Assembly: GCF_903645325.1 (NCBI RefSeq)
Contig: NZ_CAHJXQ010000001.1
Location: forward strand, 62,001 to 126,000
DNA from: Microbacterium tenebrionis
Lineage (GTDB): Bacteria > Actinomycetota > Actinomycetes > Actinomycetales > Microbacteriaceae
Length of the DNA: 64,000 bases
Direction of reading: 5' to 3'
A model generated the notes under the pieces. That model was given only the letters and a program-made list of their open reading frames with translations, had not been told where the DNA came from and ran no database searches. A program made the translations under genes and the position numbers. Position 1 is the stretch's first letter. Each line of letters opens with the position of its first letter. Below are positions 17,041 to 25,974 of this stretch, in pieces.

Positions 17041-17070
17041 CCTGTAATTACAAGTCCTGTAGTTACAAGT
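17041..17070. promoter_or_regulatory. Tandem 15-bp operators in divergent kinase / isomerase promoter
   Basis: CCTGTAATTACAAGT (17041-17055) is followed directly by CCTGTAGTTACAAGT (17056-17070), differing in one base. The first contains the perfect palindrome TGTAATTACA (17043-17052). The minus-strand -10 element TATACT (17040-17035) abuts the repeats, and the plus-strand gene starts 15 bases after them. This suggests repression of both directions. A related site precedes the epimerase-like gene at 8711-8727. No regulator gene for it is in the window. Confidence 0.7.
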
Positions 17071-17084
17071 CGTAGGAGAACATC

Positions 17085-17687
17085 GTGAGCACCCCCGTCG
17101 TGGACGTCCCCGCCCTGCTGGAGATCTCGCCGGAGGGCGGCATCGAGGGGCGGTCGCGCCGCTACGAGAAGTTCCTCGGCGACATGGACGGCGTGTACCG
17201 CGACGATCGGGCCTGGCAGGACGCCGTCGGCGAGCGCGGCACGGACGAGCTCGTCTACTGGGTCGACGACCACCGCTACCAGGAGGGGTCCGGAGCACTG
17301 ATCGTCGGCACGAGCACGCTGCTGCCGGGTCGCTACGGCGAGGAGTTCGCGGTCACGCGCGGCCACCTGCACGCCGTCGCAGACCGCGCCGAGCTGTACT
17401 ACTGCCTCAGTGGACGCGGGGTGATGCTACTCGAAACGCTCGACGGTCAGAGTTCGGCCATCGAGCTCACGCCGGGCAAGGCCGTCGACGTGCCGGGGCA
17501 CTGGATCCACCGCAGCGTCAACGTCGGCGACGAGCCGTTCGTCACGCTCTTCTGCTACGCGGCCGACGCCGGACAGGATTATGAGGTGATCGCCGAAGCC
17601 GGCGGCATGAAGAACCTCGTCGTGGCGGACGGCGACGGGTGGAAGCTCGCGCCGAACCCGGACCACACCGGGTATCGGGTGCGCTGA
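17085..17687 (+). CDS. Cupin-type glucose-6-phosphate isomerase family protein
   Basis: The 200-residue protein has the cupin signature of archaeal-type phosphoglucose isomerases: TRGHLHAVADRAELYY, which holds two His and a Glu metal ligands, then VPGHWIHRSVN with the last His. RBS TAGGAGAA lies before the GTG at 17085. It interconverts aldose and ketose phosphates, classically glucose 6-phosphate and fructose 6-phosphate. Its placement divergent to an FGGY kinase under tandem operators suggests a dedicated role in a catabolic route instead of central glycolysis. The substrate could be a related sugar phosphate. Confidence 0.85.
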   Translation: MSTPVVDVPALLEISPEGGIEGRSRRYEKFLGDMDGVYRDDRAWQDAVGERGTDELVYWVDDHRYQEGSGALIVGTSTLLPGRYGEEFAVTRGHLHAVADRAELYYCLSGRGVMLLETLDGQSSAIELTPGKAVDVPGHWIHRSVNVGDEPFVTLFCYAADAGQDYEVIAEAGGMKNLVVADGDGWKLAPNPDHTGYRVR

Positions 17688-17691
17688 CGCC

Positions 17692-18222
17692 TCAGCGCTG
17701 CCGGGCGCGATACGCCGCCACGGCGTTGCGGTTCGTGCAGGCGACCGAGCAGTAGCGGCGCGAGCGGTTGCGCGACAGGTCGAGCACGACGCCCTCGCAG
17801 TCGTCGTCCGCGCACACCCCGAGCCGGCTGCCCTCGTCGGCGCGGACGACGTCGAGGAGAGCCATAGCCGTCTCGGCGAGGATGCGCTCGGCGAGCGGGC
17901 GGTCGTCGGCGACGGCGTGGAGGTGCCAGTCGGCGCCGTCGTGGCGGACGACGTGCGCGTCGAAGACGATGTCGCGGAAGGCGTCGTTGATCTCGTCGAC
18001 CATGTCGTCGCGCGGGGCGAGGAGCATCCGGCGCAACCGCGGTCGCAGGGCGCGCACGACTGCGAGCTCGTCGGCGTCGCGGTCGATGCGGCCGGTGTAC
18101 GGGAACTCGGCGAGGAAGGCATCGAAGTCCGCACGGGTGACGAGCGTGTCCGGGTCCTGCGCGCTGTTCGCGAGGTGGACGGCCGCTCGCATCGCCTCGG
18201 CCGTGTCATCGGTGAAAATCAT
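17692..18222 (-). CDS. CGNR zinc-finger / ABATE-domain transcriptional regulator
   Basis: The 176-residue protein has an N-terminal helical ABATE (ginI-like) region. The C-terminal zinc finger shows cysteines in VCADDDCEG and RRYCSVACTNRNAVAAYR, a variant of the CGNR motif (here CTNR). Such proteins are thought to be DNA-binding regulators. It is divergent from the EamA transporter, 39 bases apart, and the shared gap holds the transporter's promoter. It probably controls that exporter. It ends four bases after the convergent isomerase gene. Confidence 0.85.
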   Translation of the reverse strand: MIFTDDTAEAMRAAVHLANSAQDPDTLVTRADFDAFLAEFPYTGRIDRDADELAVVRALRPRLRRMLLAPRDDMVDEINDAFRDIVFDAHVVRHDGADWHLHAVADDRPLAERILAETAMALLDVVRADEGSRLGVCADDDCEGVVLDLSRNRSRRYCSVACTNRNAVAAYRARQR

Positions 18223-18223
18223 G

Positions 18224-18253
18224 TTGACACCTTACAACCCCGCTCGCTACTGT
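18224..18253 (+). promoter_or_regulatory. Probable sigma-70-type promoter of the EamA transporter gene
   Basis: TTGACA (18224-18229) and TACTGT (18248-18253) with an 18-base spacer lie just before the ATG at 18262. The transcript would therefore be nearly leaderless. The -35 is next to the CGNR start codon, so binding by that regulator near its own start could control both genes. Confidence 0.55.
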
Positions 18254-18261
18254 CATCGATC

Positions 18262-19239
18262 ATGAGGACTTTGACAGATGACACCCGCGTGCGCTCGGGG
18301 TTGCGGCTCGGGCTTCCGCTCGCGATCGCGGCGGCCTTCGCGTTCGGGATGTCCGGGGCCTGGGCGCGCGGGCTCATCGACGCCGGCTGGACGCCGGGAG
18401 CTGCGGTCACGGTGCGGATCTGGGTCGCAGCGCTCGTGCTGCTGGTTCCGGCGGCCATAGCGCTGCGCGGGCGCTGGATGCTGCTGCGCCGCAACCTCGG
18501 AATGATCGCCGCGTACGGACTGCTGGCCGTCACCGCCACGCAGCTGTTCTACTTCCAGGCCGTCGCCGTGATGGACGTCGGACTCGCCCTGCTCATCGAA
18601 TACACCGCACCGATCGCCGTGGTCCTGTGGCTCTGGATGCGGCGCGGCGAGAAGCCGACCAGGCGCAGCATCCTCGGTGCGCTGATCGCGTTCGCAGGTC
18701 TCGTGCTCATGCTCGATGTGCTCTCGGGCCGCAGCGTCGACGTGGGCGGCATCCTCTGGGCGTTCGGGGCGATGATCGGTGCGGCGGCGTACTTCGTGCT
18801 GTCGGGGCGGAGCGACACCGGGTTGCCGCCGATCGCGCTCGCAGGGTCCGGGCTGCTCGTGGGAGCCGTGGGGCTCACTGTCGCCGGAGCCGTCGGCATC
18901 CTGCCGATCGCCTGGAACACGGATGACGTGACCTACCGGTTCGGAACCGTGTCATGGTTCGTCCCGGTGCTGGCCATCGGGATCATCGCGACCGCGCTCG
19001 CGTACGTGCTCGGCATCGCCTCGACGCGGCTTCTCGGATCGCGATTGGCGTCGTTCATCGCGCTCGCCGAAGTTGTCGCCGCGCTGCTGTTCGGGTGGCT
19101 GCTGCTCGGCCAACTGCCGAACCTGCTGCAGGGGCTCGGTGCTGTTCTCGTGCTCGCGGGGGTCGTCGTCGTGAAGCTCGGCGAGCCTGCGGCATCCGTC
19201 TCGGGCGATCCCGTGCTGGACTTCGCCGAGACCCCTTGA
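18262..19239 (+). CDS. EamA/DMT-superfamily transporter
   Basis: The 325-residue membrane protein has ten hydrophobic segments and two EamA repeats (about residues 15-145 and 160-305). Typical features include FYFQAVAVMDVGLALLIEYTAP and, in the second repeat, ASTRLLGSRLASFIALAEVV. It is an inner-membrane drug/metabolite exporter, often of amino acids. The substrate is not evident. The ATG at 18262 follows its promoter closely. The longer upstream frame runs antisense through the CGNR gene and is excluded. The probable regulator is the divergent CGNR protein. Confidence 0.9.
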   Translation: MRTLTDDTRVRSGLRLGLPLAIAAAFAFGMSGAWARGLIDAGWTPGAAVTVRIWVAALVLLVPAAIALRGRWMLLRRNLGMIAAYGLLAVTATQLFYFQAVAVMDVGLALLIEYTAPIAVVLWLWMRRGEKPTRRSILGALIAFAGLVLMLDVLSGRSVDVGGILWAFGAMIGAAAYFVLSGRSDTGLPPIALAGSGLLVGAVGLTVAGAVGILPIAWNTDDVTYRFGTVSWFVPVLAIGIIATALAYVLGIASTRLLGSRLASFIALAEVVAALLFGWLLLGQLPNLLQGLGAVLVLAGVVVVKLGEPAASVSGDPVLDFAETP

Positions 19240-19316
19240 TCTCGGGCCGGGGCAGGGCGAGACTTGCCGTGCCGGCGCCTCCCGGCGTCGTCCACGAAAC
19301 GACGGAAGGACTCGAC

Positions 19317-19676
19317 ATGGCACACGGCGACATCACGCACATCGACATCCCGGTCAGCGATCTGGCGAAGGCGCAGGCCTTCTACTCGGGGCTGTTCGGC
19401 TGGGAGATCTCGGAGATGCCCGGCTACGAGGGCTACCCGATGTGGCAGGCGCCGAACAAGATCTCCGGCGGCGGCCTCGCGCCGCGCAGCGATGACTTCA
19501 CCCAGCCGCGCTCCTACGTCGAGGTCGATTCGATCGAGGGGACGATCGCCGCGGCCGTCGCCTCCGGCGCGACGGTGCTGATGGAGAAGCAGCCGATCAG
19601 CGAGACGAGCTGGTGGGCGGTCATCAGTGACCCCGACGGGAACTCGATCGGCCTGTACGAGGGCGCGTCCGAGTAG
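19317..19676 (+). CDS. VOC-family (glyoxalase-like) protein
   Basis: The 119-residue single-domain vicinal-oxygen-chelate protein begins MAHGDITHIDIPVSDL. It has YSGLFGWEI and ends with SDPDGNSIGLYEG, the classic beta-alpha-beta-beta-beta markers with His and Glu metal positions. RBS GGAAGGA lies six bases before the ATG at 19317. Members act as glyoxalases, dioxygenases or antibiotic-binding proteins. No specific role can be assigned. It stands alone between the EamA gene and the prp operon. Confidence 0.85.
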   Translation: MAHGDITHIDIPVSDLAKAQAFYSGLFGWEISEMPGYEGYPMWQAPNKISGGGLAPRSDDFTQPRSYVEVDSIEGTIAAAVASGATVLMEKQPISETSWWAVISDPDGNSIGLYEGASE

Positions 19677-19681
19677 GCCTC

Positions 19682-19741
19682 TGTATACCTTCGCAACCGC
19701 CTGAGGGGCCGCCGCACCCCGGAGCGCGAATTATGTATACA
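19682..19741. promoter_or_regulatory. TGTATAC motifs before the prp operon regulator
   Basis: The perfect 8-bp palindrome TGTATACA (19734-19741) lies nine bases before the GTG of the GntR gene, and a second TGTATAC is at 19682-19688. TGTATACA-like operators are common for FCD-type GntR proteins, so autoregulation of this regulator and of prpDBC is likely. Confidence 0.5.
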
Positions 19742-19749
19742 ATGATCGT

Positions 19750-20448
19750 GTGAGCACCACTGTCGAGCGCACTGCCCCCGAGCGCACCCGCGCCAGCGAT
19801 CGCGCGTATGCGACGCTGCTGGACGAGATCCAGTCCGGCGTGCTCGCGCCTGGCGCCGTGCTCGCCGAGGTCGAGCAGGCGGCCCGCCTCGGCGTCAGCC
19901 GCACGCCGCTGCGCGAAGCCCTGCAGCAGCTGAGCGCCGACGGACTCGTCGAGCAGCAGTCGCCCCGCGTGACCGTCGTCGCCGGCGTCGACGCGGATGA
20001 CATCCGCTCACTGTTCGAGCTCCGTCGTGCGCTCGAGGAATCGGGCGCACGGCTGGCCGCCGTTCGCGGCGACGCCGCGCTGTTCGGGTCTCTGGCCGAC
20101 GAGTTCGCCCGGGCTGCGGCATCCCTCGACGCCGACACCGGACGCGACAACTACTACGCCCTCATCGCCCGCTTCGACGCCGCCGTCGATGCGGCGGTCG
20201 CGAACGACTACATGGCGGCGGCCCTGCGCACCGTCCGCACGCACCTCGTGCGGGTGCGGCGCATGGCCCGCGACAAGCCGGAGCGGCTCGCGGCATCCGT
20301 CGCCGAGCACCGGCTCATCGCCGAGGCGCTCGCCGAGCGCGACGGCGACCTCGCAGCCCATGCCACGCACGTGCACCTGCGCAATGCGCTCACGAGCATC
20401 CTCGACTCTTTGGAACAGCAGAGCTCCCTGCCGGAAGGAACGAAATGA
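19750..20448 (+). CDS. GntR-family regulator, FCD type (probable propionate/methylcitrate regulator)
   Basis: The 232-residue FadR-subfamily regulator has a winged HTH in the first 70 residues ([22 protein letters not shown]) and a helical FCD domain after it. It is the first gene of a tightly packed unit: its TGA overlaps the prpD start (ATGA). It probably senses a methylcitrate-cycle intermediate. The GTG at 19750 is the start; the -10 region and the TGTATACA palindrome lie immediately upstream. Repressor versus activator cannot be decided from sequence. Confidence 0.88.
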   Translation: MSTTVERTAPERTRASDRAYATLLDEIQSGVLAPGAVLAEVEQAARLGVSRTPLREALQQLSADGLVEQQSPRVTVVAGVDADDIRSLFELRRALEESGARLAAVRGDAALFGSLADEFARAAASLDADTGRDNYYALIARFDAAVDAAVANDYMAAALRTVRTHLVRVRRMARDKPERLAASVAEHRLIAEALAERDGDLAAHATHVHLRNALTSILDSLEQQSSLPEGTK

Positions 20449-21962
20449 CCGTCAACCACCACGTCCGCGTCTACAAGAGCGAAGAGGACCTGCCCCGTGA
20501 GGAGCAGCTGGCCTGGAAGATCGCCGAGGTCGCCGCCGACCCCGTCGCGGTCGAGCAGGACGTCGTCGACATGATCATCAACCGCATCATCGACAACGCG
20601 TCGGTCGCCGCGGCATCCCTCACCCGCGCACCGATCGTCGCCGCCCGCGACCAGGCGTTCACCCACCCGGTCTCGACCGGCGGCGCCGGCGCGACCGTCT
20701 TCGGCGCACCCCTCGAGAAGCGCACGAGCCCCGAGTGGGCGGCGTGGGCGAACGGCGTCGCCGTGCGCGAGCTCGACTACCACGACACGTTCCTCGCCGC
20801 CGAGTACTCGCACCCCGGCGACAACATCCCGCCGATCCTCGCGGTCGCGCAGCATGCGGGCAGTGACGGTGCGGCCCTCGTGCGCGCCATCGCGACGGGC
20901 TACGAGATCCAGGTCGACCTTGTGAAGGCGATCTGCCTGCACAAGCACAAGATCGACCACGTCGCCCACCTCGGCCCGTCGGCCGCGGCAGGCATCGGCA
21001 CCCTGCTCGGACTCGATACCGAGACGATCTATCAGGCCATCGGCCAGGCGCTCCACACCACGACCGCGACGCGGCAGAGCCGCAAGGGCGAGATCTCGAC
21101 GTGGAAGGCGCACGCCCCGGCATTCGCCGGCAAGATGGCCGTCGAGGCCGTCGACCGCGCCATGCGGGGCCAGACCAGCCCGTCGCCCATCTACGAAGGC
21201 GAAGACGGCGTCATCGCCTGGATGCTGGACGGCAAGGATGCCGCGTACGATGTGCCGCTTCCTGCGAAGGGCGAGGCCAAGCGTGCGATCCTCGACACGT
21301 ACACGAAGGAGCACTCCGCCGAGTACCAGGCGCAGGCGTGGATCGACCTGGCGCGGAAGCTGCACAACGACGGCGTCGACACGTCTTCGATCGCGGCGGT
21401 CGTGCTGCACACGTCGCACCACACCCACTACGTGATCGGCTCGGGCGCGAACGACCCGCAGAAGTACGACCCGACGGCATCGCGCGAGACGCTCGATCAC
21501 TCGATCCCTTACATCTTCACGGTCGCCCTGCAGGACGGCGCCTGGCACCACGTCGACTCGTACGCTCCTTCACGGGCTTCGCGGGCCGACACCGTCGCGT
21601 TGTGGAACAAGGTCACCACGCTCGAGGATGCCGAGTGGACGCGTCGCTACCACTCGAACGACATCAGCGAGAAGGCCTTCGGCGGTCGCGTCGAGATCAC
21701 GTTCGAGGACGGCACGACTCTCGTCGACGAGATCGCCGTCGCGGATGCTCACCCACTCGGTGCTCGTCCGTTCGCGCGGGAGAACTACATCGCGAAGTTC
21801 CGTCTGCTGGCTTCCCCTGTCCTGGACGACGCAGAGATCGAGCGGTTCCTGTCGCTCGTGCAGCGCCTGCCCGAACTGAGCGCTTCCGAGGTCGCGGAGC
21901 TGTCGATCATCGCGAGGCCGGGCGTCGTGGCATCCGAGGCCGTCACGCGGGGGCTGTTCTGA
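20445..21962 (+). CDS. prpD: 2-methylcitrate dehydratase (MmgE/PrpD family)
   Basis: The 505-residue protein has the MmgE/PrpD fold. It shows the N-terminal helical domain with [25 protein letters not shown] around residue 127, [23 protein letters not shown], and the C-terminal lid domain with [12 protein letters not shown]. It dehydrates 2-methylcitrate to 2-methylaconitate in the methylcitrate cycle that disposes of propionyl-CoA. It is translationally coupled on both sides (ATGA with the GntR gene, TGATG with prpB). Length is close to that of proteobacterial PrpD. Confidence 0.93.
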   Translation: MTVNHHVRVYKSEEDLPREEQLAWKIAEVAADPVAVEQDVVDMIINRIIDNASVAAASLTRAPIVAARDQAFTHPVSTGGAGATVFGAPLEKRTSPEWAAWANGVAVRELDYHDTFLAAEYSHPGDNIPPILAVAQHAGSDGAALVRAIATGYEIQVDLVKAICLHKHKIDHVAHLGPSAAAGIGTLLGLDTETIYQAIGQALHTTTATRQSRKGEISTWKAHAPAFAGKMAVEAVDRAMRGQTSPSPIYEGEDGVIAWMLDGKDAAYDVPLPAKGEAKRAILDTYTKEHSAEYQAQAWIDLARKLHNDGVDTSSIAAVVLHTSHHTHYVIGSGANDPQKYDPTASRETLDHSIPYIFTVALQDGAWHHVDSYAPSRASRADTVALWNKVTTLEDAEWTRRYHSNDISEKAFGGRVEITFEDGTTLVDEIAVADAHPLGARPFARENYIAKFRLLASPVLDDAEIERFLSLVQRLPELSASEVAELSIIARPGVVASEAVTRGLF

Positions 21963-22861
21963 TGCTGTACTCCTCCACTCCGGCGGCCGAGAAGCGGCGG
22001 CTGTTCCGCGAGCGGCTTGCGACCGGTGAGCTGCTGCGGTTCCCCGGCGCGTTCAACCCGCTGTCGGCTCGGCTCATCGAGCAGAAGGGCTTCGAGGGCG
22101 TCTACATCTCGGGCGCCGTGCTGTCGGCCGATCTCGGTCTGCCCGACATCGGGCTGACCACGCTCACCGAGGTCGCCGGCCGCGGTCAGCAGATCGCGCG
22201 GATGACCGACCTGCCGGCCATCATCGACGCCGACACCGGATTCGGCGAGCCGATGAACGTGGCGCGCACGATCCAGACCCTCGAGGATGCCGGGATCGCC
22301 GGCGCCCACATCGAGGACCAGGTCAATCCGAAGCGGTGCGGCCACCTCGACGGCAAGGCCGTCGTCGACGCCGATACGGCGGTCAAGCGCATCCGCGCCG
22401 CCGCCGACGCGCGGCGCGATGAGAACTTCCTCATCATGGCGCGCACCGACATCGCCGCCGTCGACGGCCTGGAGGCGGCGAAGGACCGCGCGAAGGCGCT
22501 GGTGGATGCCGGCGCCGACGCGATCTTCCCCGAGGCGATGCGGTCGCTGGAGGAGTTCGCGGCGATCCGGGATGCCGTCGACGTGCCGATCCTGGCGAAC
22601 ATGACCGAGTTCGGGAAATCGGATCTCTTCTCGGTCGACCAGCTGCGCGATGTCGGCGTGAACATCGTCATCTGGCCGGTGTCGCTGCTGCGTCTGGCGA
22701 TGGGCGCGGCCGGGCGGGGCCTCGATACCCTGCTGGGGGAAGGACACCTGACCGGCAGGCTCGGCGAGATGCAGCACCGCGCCGACCTCTACGAACTGAT
22801 CGACTACGAGTCGTACAACCATTTCGACTCCGGCGTCTTCAACTTCACCGTTGACCGCTGA
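21962..22861 (+). CDS. prpB: 2-methylisocitrate lyase
   Basis: The 299-residue member of the isocitrate lyase/PEP mutase superfamily carries the signature KRCGHLDGK with the catalytic cysteine, metal-site DADTGFG and EDQ. It cleaves 2-methylisocitrate into pyruvate and succinate. The ATG at 21962 shares a base with the prpD stop (TGATG); the longer overlapping frame inside prpD is not real. prpC follows 31 bases later, completing the methylcitrate route in one operon. Confidence 0.94.
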   Translation: MLYSSTPAAEKRRLFRERLATGELLRFPGAFNPLSARLIEQKGFEGVYISGAVLSADLGLPDIGLTTLTEVAGRGQQIARMTDLPAIIDADTGFGEPMNVARTIQTLEDAGIAGAHIEDQVNPKRCGHLDGKAVVDADTAVKRIRAAADARRDENFLIMARTDIAAVDGLEAAKDRAKALVDAGADAIFPEAMRSLEEFAAIRDAVDVPILANMTEFGKSDLFSVDQLRDVGVNIVIWPVSLLRLAMGAAGRGLDTLLGEGHLTGRLGEMQHRADLYELIDYESYNHFDSGVFNFTVDR

Positions 22862-22892
22862 TCCAGCGAAACGCACTGCGAAGGAGCACAGC

Positions 22893-24077
22893 ATGACCGA
22901 CATCAAGAAGGGCCTGGGCGGCGTCGTCGCCGATGAGACGGCGATCAGCAAGGTCAACCCCGAGACGAACAGCCTGCTCTACCGCGGATACCCCGTGCAG
23001 GAGCTCGCCGCCACGCAGCCCTTCGAGGCGGTCGCGTATCTGCTGTGGCACGGCGAGCTGCCGACCGATGAGCAACTGGCAGAGTTCCGCGCGACCGAGC
23101 GTGCGAACCGTTCCCTCCCCGCCGAGGTCAAGGAGGCGATCGACCGCCTGCCGCTCGACTCGCACCCGATGGACGAGGTGCGCACTGCGGTCAGCGTGAT
23201 CGGCGCGATCGAGACGGCCGGCATCACCAATGTTCTGGATGCCGCCGGCACGCCTTCTGAGAACCTGGAGCGGAGCCTGAAGCTGTTCGCGGTGCTTCCG
23301 GCGATCGTGTCGTACGGCCAGCGGCGTCGTCGCGGCCAGGAGATCGTCGAGTCGCGGGACGACCTCGACTACGCGGCGAACTTCCTGTGGGTGACCTTCG
23401 GCGAGGAGCCGGATGCCGTGGTCGTGGATGCCTTCAACCGGTCGATGATCCTGTACGCGGAGCACTCCTTCAACGCGTCCACGTTCACGGCGCGCGTGAT
23501 CACGTCGACGCTGAGCGACATCTACTCGGCCGTCGTCGGCGCGATCGGCGCGCTGAAGGGCCCGCTGCACGGCGGTGCGAACGAGGCCGTGATGCACATC
23601 TTCGACGAGATCGGCACGGCATCTGAGGTTTCTGCGTGGTTGGACACCGCGCTCGCCGAGAAGCGCAAGATCATGGGCTTCGGTCACCGCGTCTACAAGC
23701 GCGGCGACTCGCGGGTGCCGACGATGAAGGCCGCACTCGACACTCTTGTCGAGCACTACGACCGGCCGGATGTCGCGGAGCTCTACGAGACCCTCGAGGA
23801 CGAGTTCGTCTCGCGCAAGGGCATCTACCCGAACCTCGACTACCCGTCGGGCCCGGCCTACAACCTCATCGGCTATGACACGCTCACCTTCACACCGCTG
23901 TTCATCGCGGCGCGGGTCACCGGATGGACGGCCCACATCATCGAGCAGCAGGCGTCGAACGCACTGATCCGCCCGTTGTCGGCATACAACGGCGTGGATG
24001 AGCGGCACATCGAGGGGTACGTCCCCGACACGGCTGCGGTCGAGGTGCAGGAGCGGCCCGAGGAGGCGGCGGGCTGA
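22893..24077 (+). CDS. prpC: 2-methylcitrate synthase / citrate synthase II
   Basis: The 394-residue citrate synthase-fold enzyme has the catalytic residues His in LHGGANEAVM, His in GFGHRVYKRGD and Asp in NLDYPSGPAY. It condenses propionyl-CoA with oxaloacetate. AAGGAG at 22881 supports the start at 22893 over an upstream in-frame start. It is the last gene of the GntR-prpD-prpB-prpC operon. It ends six bases from the convergent ABM-domain gene. Confidence 0.94.
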   Translation: MTDIKKGLGGVVADETAISKVNPETNSLLYRGYPVQELAATQPFEAVAYLLWHGELPTDEQLAEFRATERANRSLPAEVKEAIDRLPLDSHPMDEVRTAVSVIGAIETAGITNVLDAAGTPSENLERSLKLFAVLPAIVSYGQRRRRGQEIVESRDDLDYAANFLWVTFGEEPDAVVVDAFNRSMILYAEHSFNASTFTARVITSTLSDIYSAVVGAIGALKGPLHGGANEAVMHIFDEIGTASEVSAWLDTALAEKRKIMGFGHRVYKRGDSRVPTMKAALDTLVEHYDRPDVAELYETLEDEFVSRKGIYPNLDYPSGPAYNLIGYDTLTFTPLFIAARVTGWTAHIIEQQASNALIRPLSAYNGVDERHIEGYVPDTAAVEVQERPEEAAG

Positions 24078-24083
24078 ATCGGC

Positions 24084-24671
24084 TCAGCGCCCGAGCCACC
24101 CGCGCAGCATCCGCGTCACCCACGGCAGCACCCAGTACGTCATGATCGGGGTGAGCACGACGGTGGTGGCGAGCGCGCGCAGCCAGATCGGCAGCTGATC
24201 CCAGCCGGGGACGGGCGCGATGGCGTAGTTGAACGCGACGTTCACCGGGAAGAACCCCAGCCAGATCGACACGGCCTGCTTCCACCGCGGCGGCGTGTGC
24301 ACGACGGCCACCGTCGTCGTCCCTCCGGTGTCGGGGTTGGGAATCGTGATCGTCCCGGTCGTCGGCTCGTCGAACCATCCCTCGATCCCGGTTCGCCGCT
24401 GGACGCGTTCGCTGAGCACGAAGCCCTCGCCCATGGAGAGCCACCCCGCGCGCTCGGGCGAGCGCTCCCACTGCTCCAGATCCTCGTCCGTCGCGAACCG
24501 GTAGAGCATGTGCCAGACACGGGAGTCCGCGCCTTCGCGCACCCACCCGGAGCCGAGGAAGCCCGGGTAGCGGTTGGCGAGGTTGACGCCGGTCTGCACC
24601 CAGGCGGTGGCCTCGGGGATGCGGTCGGGGTCGACTTCGCGGCGGATGGAGACGGTGATGGGCTCGGACAA
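24084..24671 (-). CDS. Antibiotic-biosynthesis-monooxygenase-domain membrane protein
   Basis: The 195-residue protein has an N-terminal ABM-like ferredoxin-fold domain (about 1-95: TVSIRREVDPDRIPEATAW, GWVREGADSRVWHMLYRF). A short beta-rich linker follows, then two hydrophobic segments at about 132-152 and 165-185 (SIWLGFFPVNVAFNYAI and TTVVLTPIMTYWVLPW). This architecture is seen in many actinobacterial proteins of unknown role. Heme degradation or quinol monooxygenase activity is possible, but unsupported here. Confidence 0.75.
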   Translation of the reverse strand: MSEPITVSIRREVDPDRIPEATAWVQTGVNLANRYPGFLGSGWVREGADSRVWHMLYRFATDEDLEQWERSPERAGWLSMGEGFVLSERVQRRTGIEGWFDEPTTGTITIPNPDTGGTTTVAVVHTPPRWKQAVSIWLGFFPVNVAFNYAIAPVPGWDQLPIWLRALATTVVLTPIMTYWVLPWVTRMLRGWLGR

Positions 24672-24792
24672 GGTGGGTCCTCAGGATGCTGCTGCTCGGG
24701 TCTGAGCGGTACGGGGCGGCGGATGCCCGGATACGAGTGTAGATGAGCGGGGGCGGCCCCGGCTGGGCTGCAGCCGAGGCACAATCGAAGGC

Positions 24793-25971
24793 ATGAGCAA
24801 CGAAGCCGTGATCGTCGACGTCATCCGCACACCCGTGGGCCGGGGCAAGCCGGGCGGGATGCTGTCGGGCGTGCACCCCGTCGATCTCGCTGCAGGCGTG
24901 CTGCAGGCGCTCCTGGAACGCAACGGCCTCGAGTCGGCGCAGATCGACGACGTGCTGCTCGGCTGCGTCAGCCAGGTCGGCGAGCAGGCGATGAACATTG
25001 CACGGCAGGCGGTGCTCGCGGCCGGCTTCGACGAGCAGGTCCCGGCGACGACGATCGACCGCCAGTGCGGATCGAGTCAGCAGGCGGTGCACTTCGCCGC
25101 TCAGGGCATCGCTGCCGGCGCCTACGACGTCGTGGTCGTCGGGGGAGTGGAATCGATGAGCCGCGTGCCGCTCGGGTCCTCGCTCGGCGGGGCCTCGCCG
25201 ATGTCGCCGCGGATGCGGAGGCGCTATCCGGACGGGCTCGTGAACCAAGGAGTGAGCGCCGAGCTCATCGCCCAGAAATGGGGCCTCGGGCGTGAGGAGT
25301 TGGATGCGTTCGCCGCCGAGTCGCACCGCCGGGCCGCGCAGGCGTGGGAGGACGGATTCTTCGATCCCACTGTCGTCCCCGTTGCCGAGGCTCCCGAAGC
25401 GCGCATCGACGAGACCGTGCGGGCAGGCACCACCGTCGAGAAGCTCGCCGGGCTCCCGGCATCCTTCCGCACCGACACACTCGCCGAGCGCTTTCCCGAC
25501 CTCGACTGGCGCATCACGCCGGGCAACTCCTCACCGCTCACCGACGGCGCCTCCGCCGCGCTGATGATGAGTGCGGAGCGCGCGGATGCCCTGGGACTCG
25601 CTCCCCGCGCCCGCATCCGAGCTGTGGACGTGATCGGCGACGACCCGATGTTCATGCTCACGGGCCCCATCCCCGCGACCCGGCGCGTCCTCGAGCGCGC
25701 TGGGCTCGGCATCGAAGACCTCGACGCGTACGAGGTGAACGAGGCCTTCGCATCCGTTCCGCTGGCGTGGGCGGCCGAGCTCGGCGCGGACCCGTCCAAG
25801 CTCAATCCGCGCGGCGGAGCGATCGCCCTCGGGCACGCGCTCGGGTCTTCGGGGACGCGGCTGCTGGGCACCCTGATCGACCACCTCGATGCGACGGGTG
25901 GTCGCTACGGTCTGCAGACGATGTGCGAGGGCGGCGGCATGGCCAACGCTCTGATCCTCGAGCGGCTCTGA
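24793..25971 (+). CDS. Thiolase / acetyl-CoA C-acetyltransferase family protein
   Basis: The 392-residue thiolase has the nucleophile C92 in DRQCGSSQQ, the GHALGSSGTR histidine, and the second cysteine in QTMCEGGGMANA. Length matches degradative or biosynthetic thiolases, and the steroid/fatty-acid-type DRQCGSS context favours a 3-ketoacyl-CoA or acetyl-CoA acetyltransferase. It stands alone. Its stop at 25971 is three bases before a palindromic repeat. A typical terminator hairpin pointing the same way is found only 1.2 kb later, beyond the DUF559-like module, which suggests an insertion between this gene and its terminator. Confidence 0.9.
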   Translation: MSNEAVIVDVIRTPVGRGKPGGMLSGVHPVDLAAGVLQALLERNGLESAQIDDVLLGCVSQVGEQAMNIARQAVLAAGFDEQVPATTIDRQCGSSQQAVHFAAQGIAAGAYDVVVVGGVESMSRVPLGSSLGGASPMSPRMRRRYPDGLVNQGVSAELIAQKWGLGREELDAFAAESHRRAAQAWEDGFFDPTVVPVAEAPEARIDETVRAGTTVEKLAGLPASFRTDTLAERFPDLDWRITPGNSSPLTDGASAALMMSAERADALGLAPRARIRAVDVIGDDPMFMLTGPIPATRRVLERAGLGIEDLDAYEVNEAFASVPLAWAAELGADPSKLNPRGGAIALGHALGSSGTRLLGTLIDHLDATGGRYGLQTMCEGGGMANALILERL

Positions 25972-25974
25972 ACC

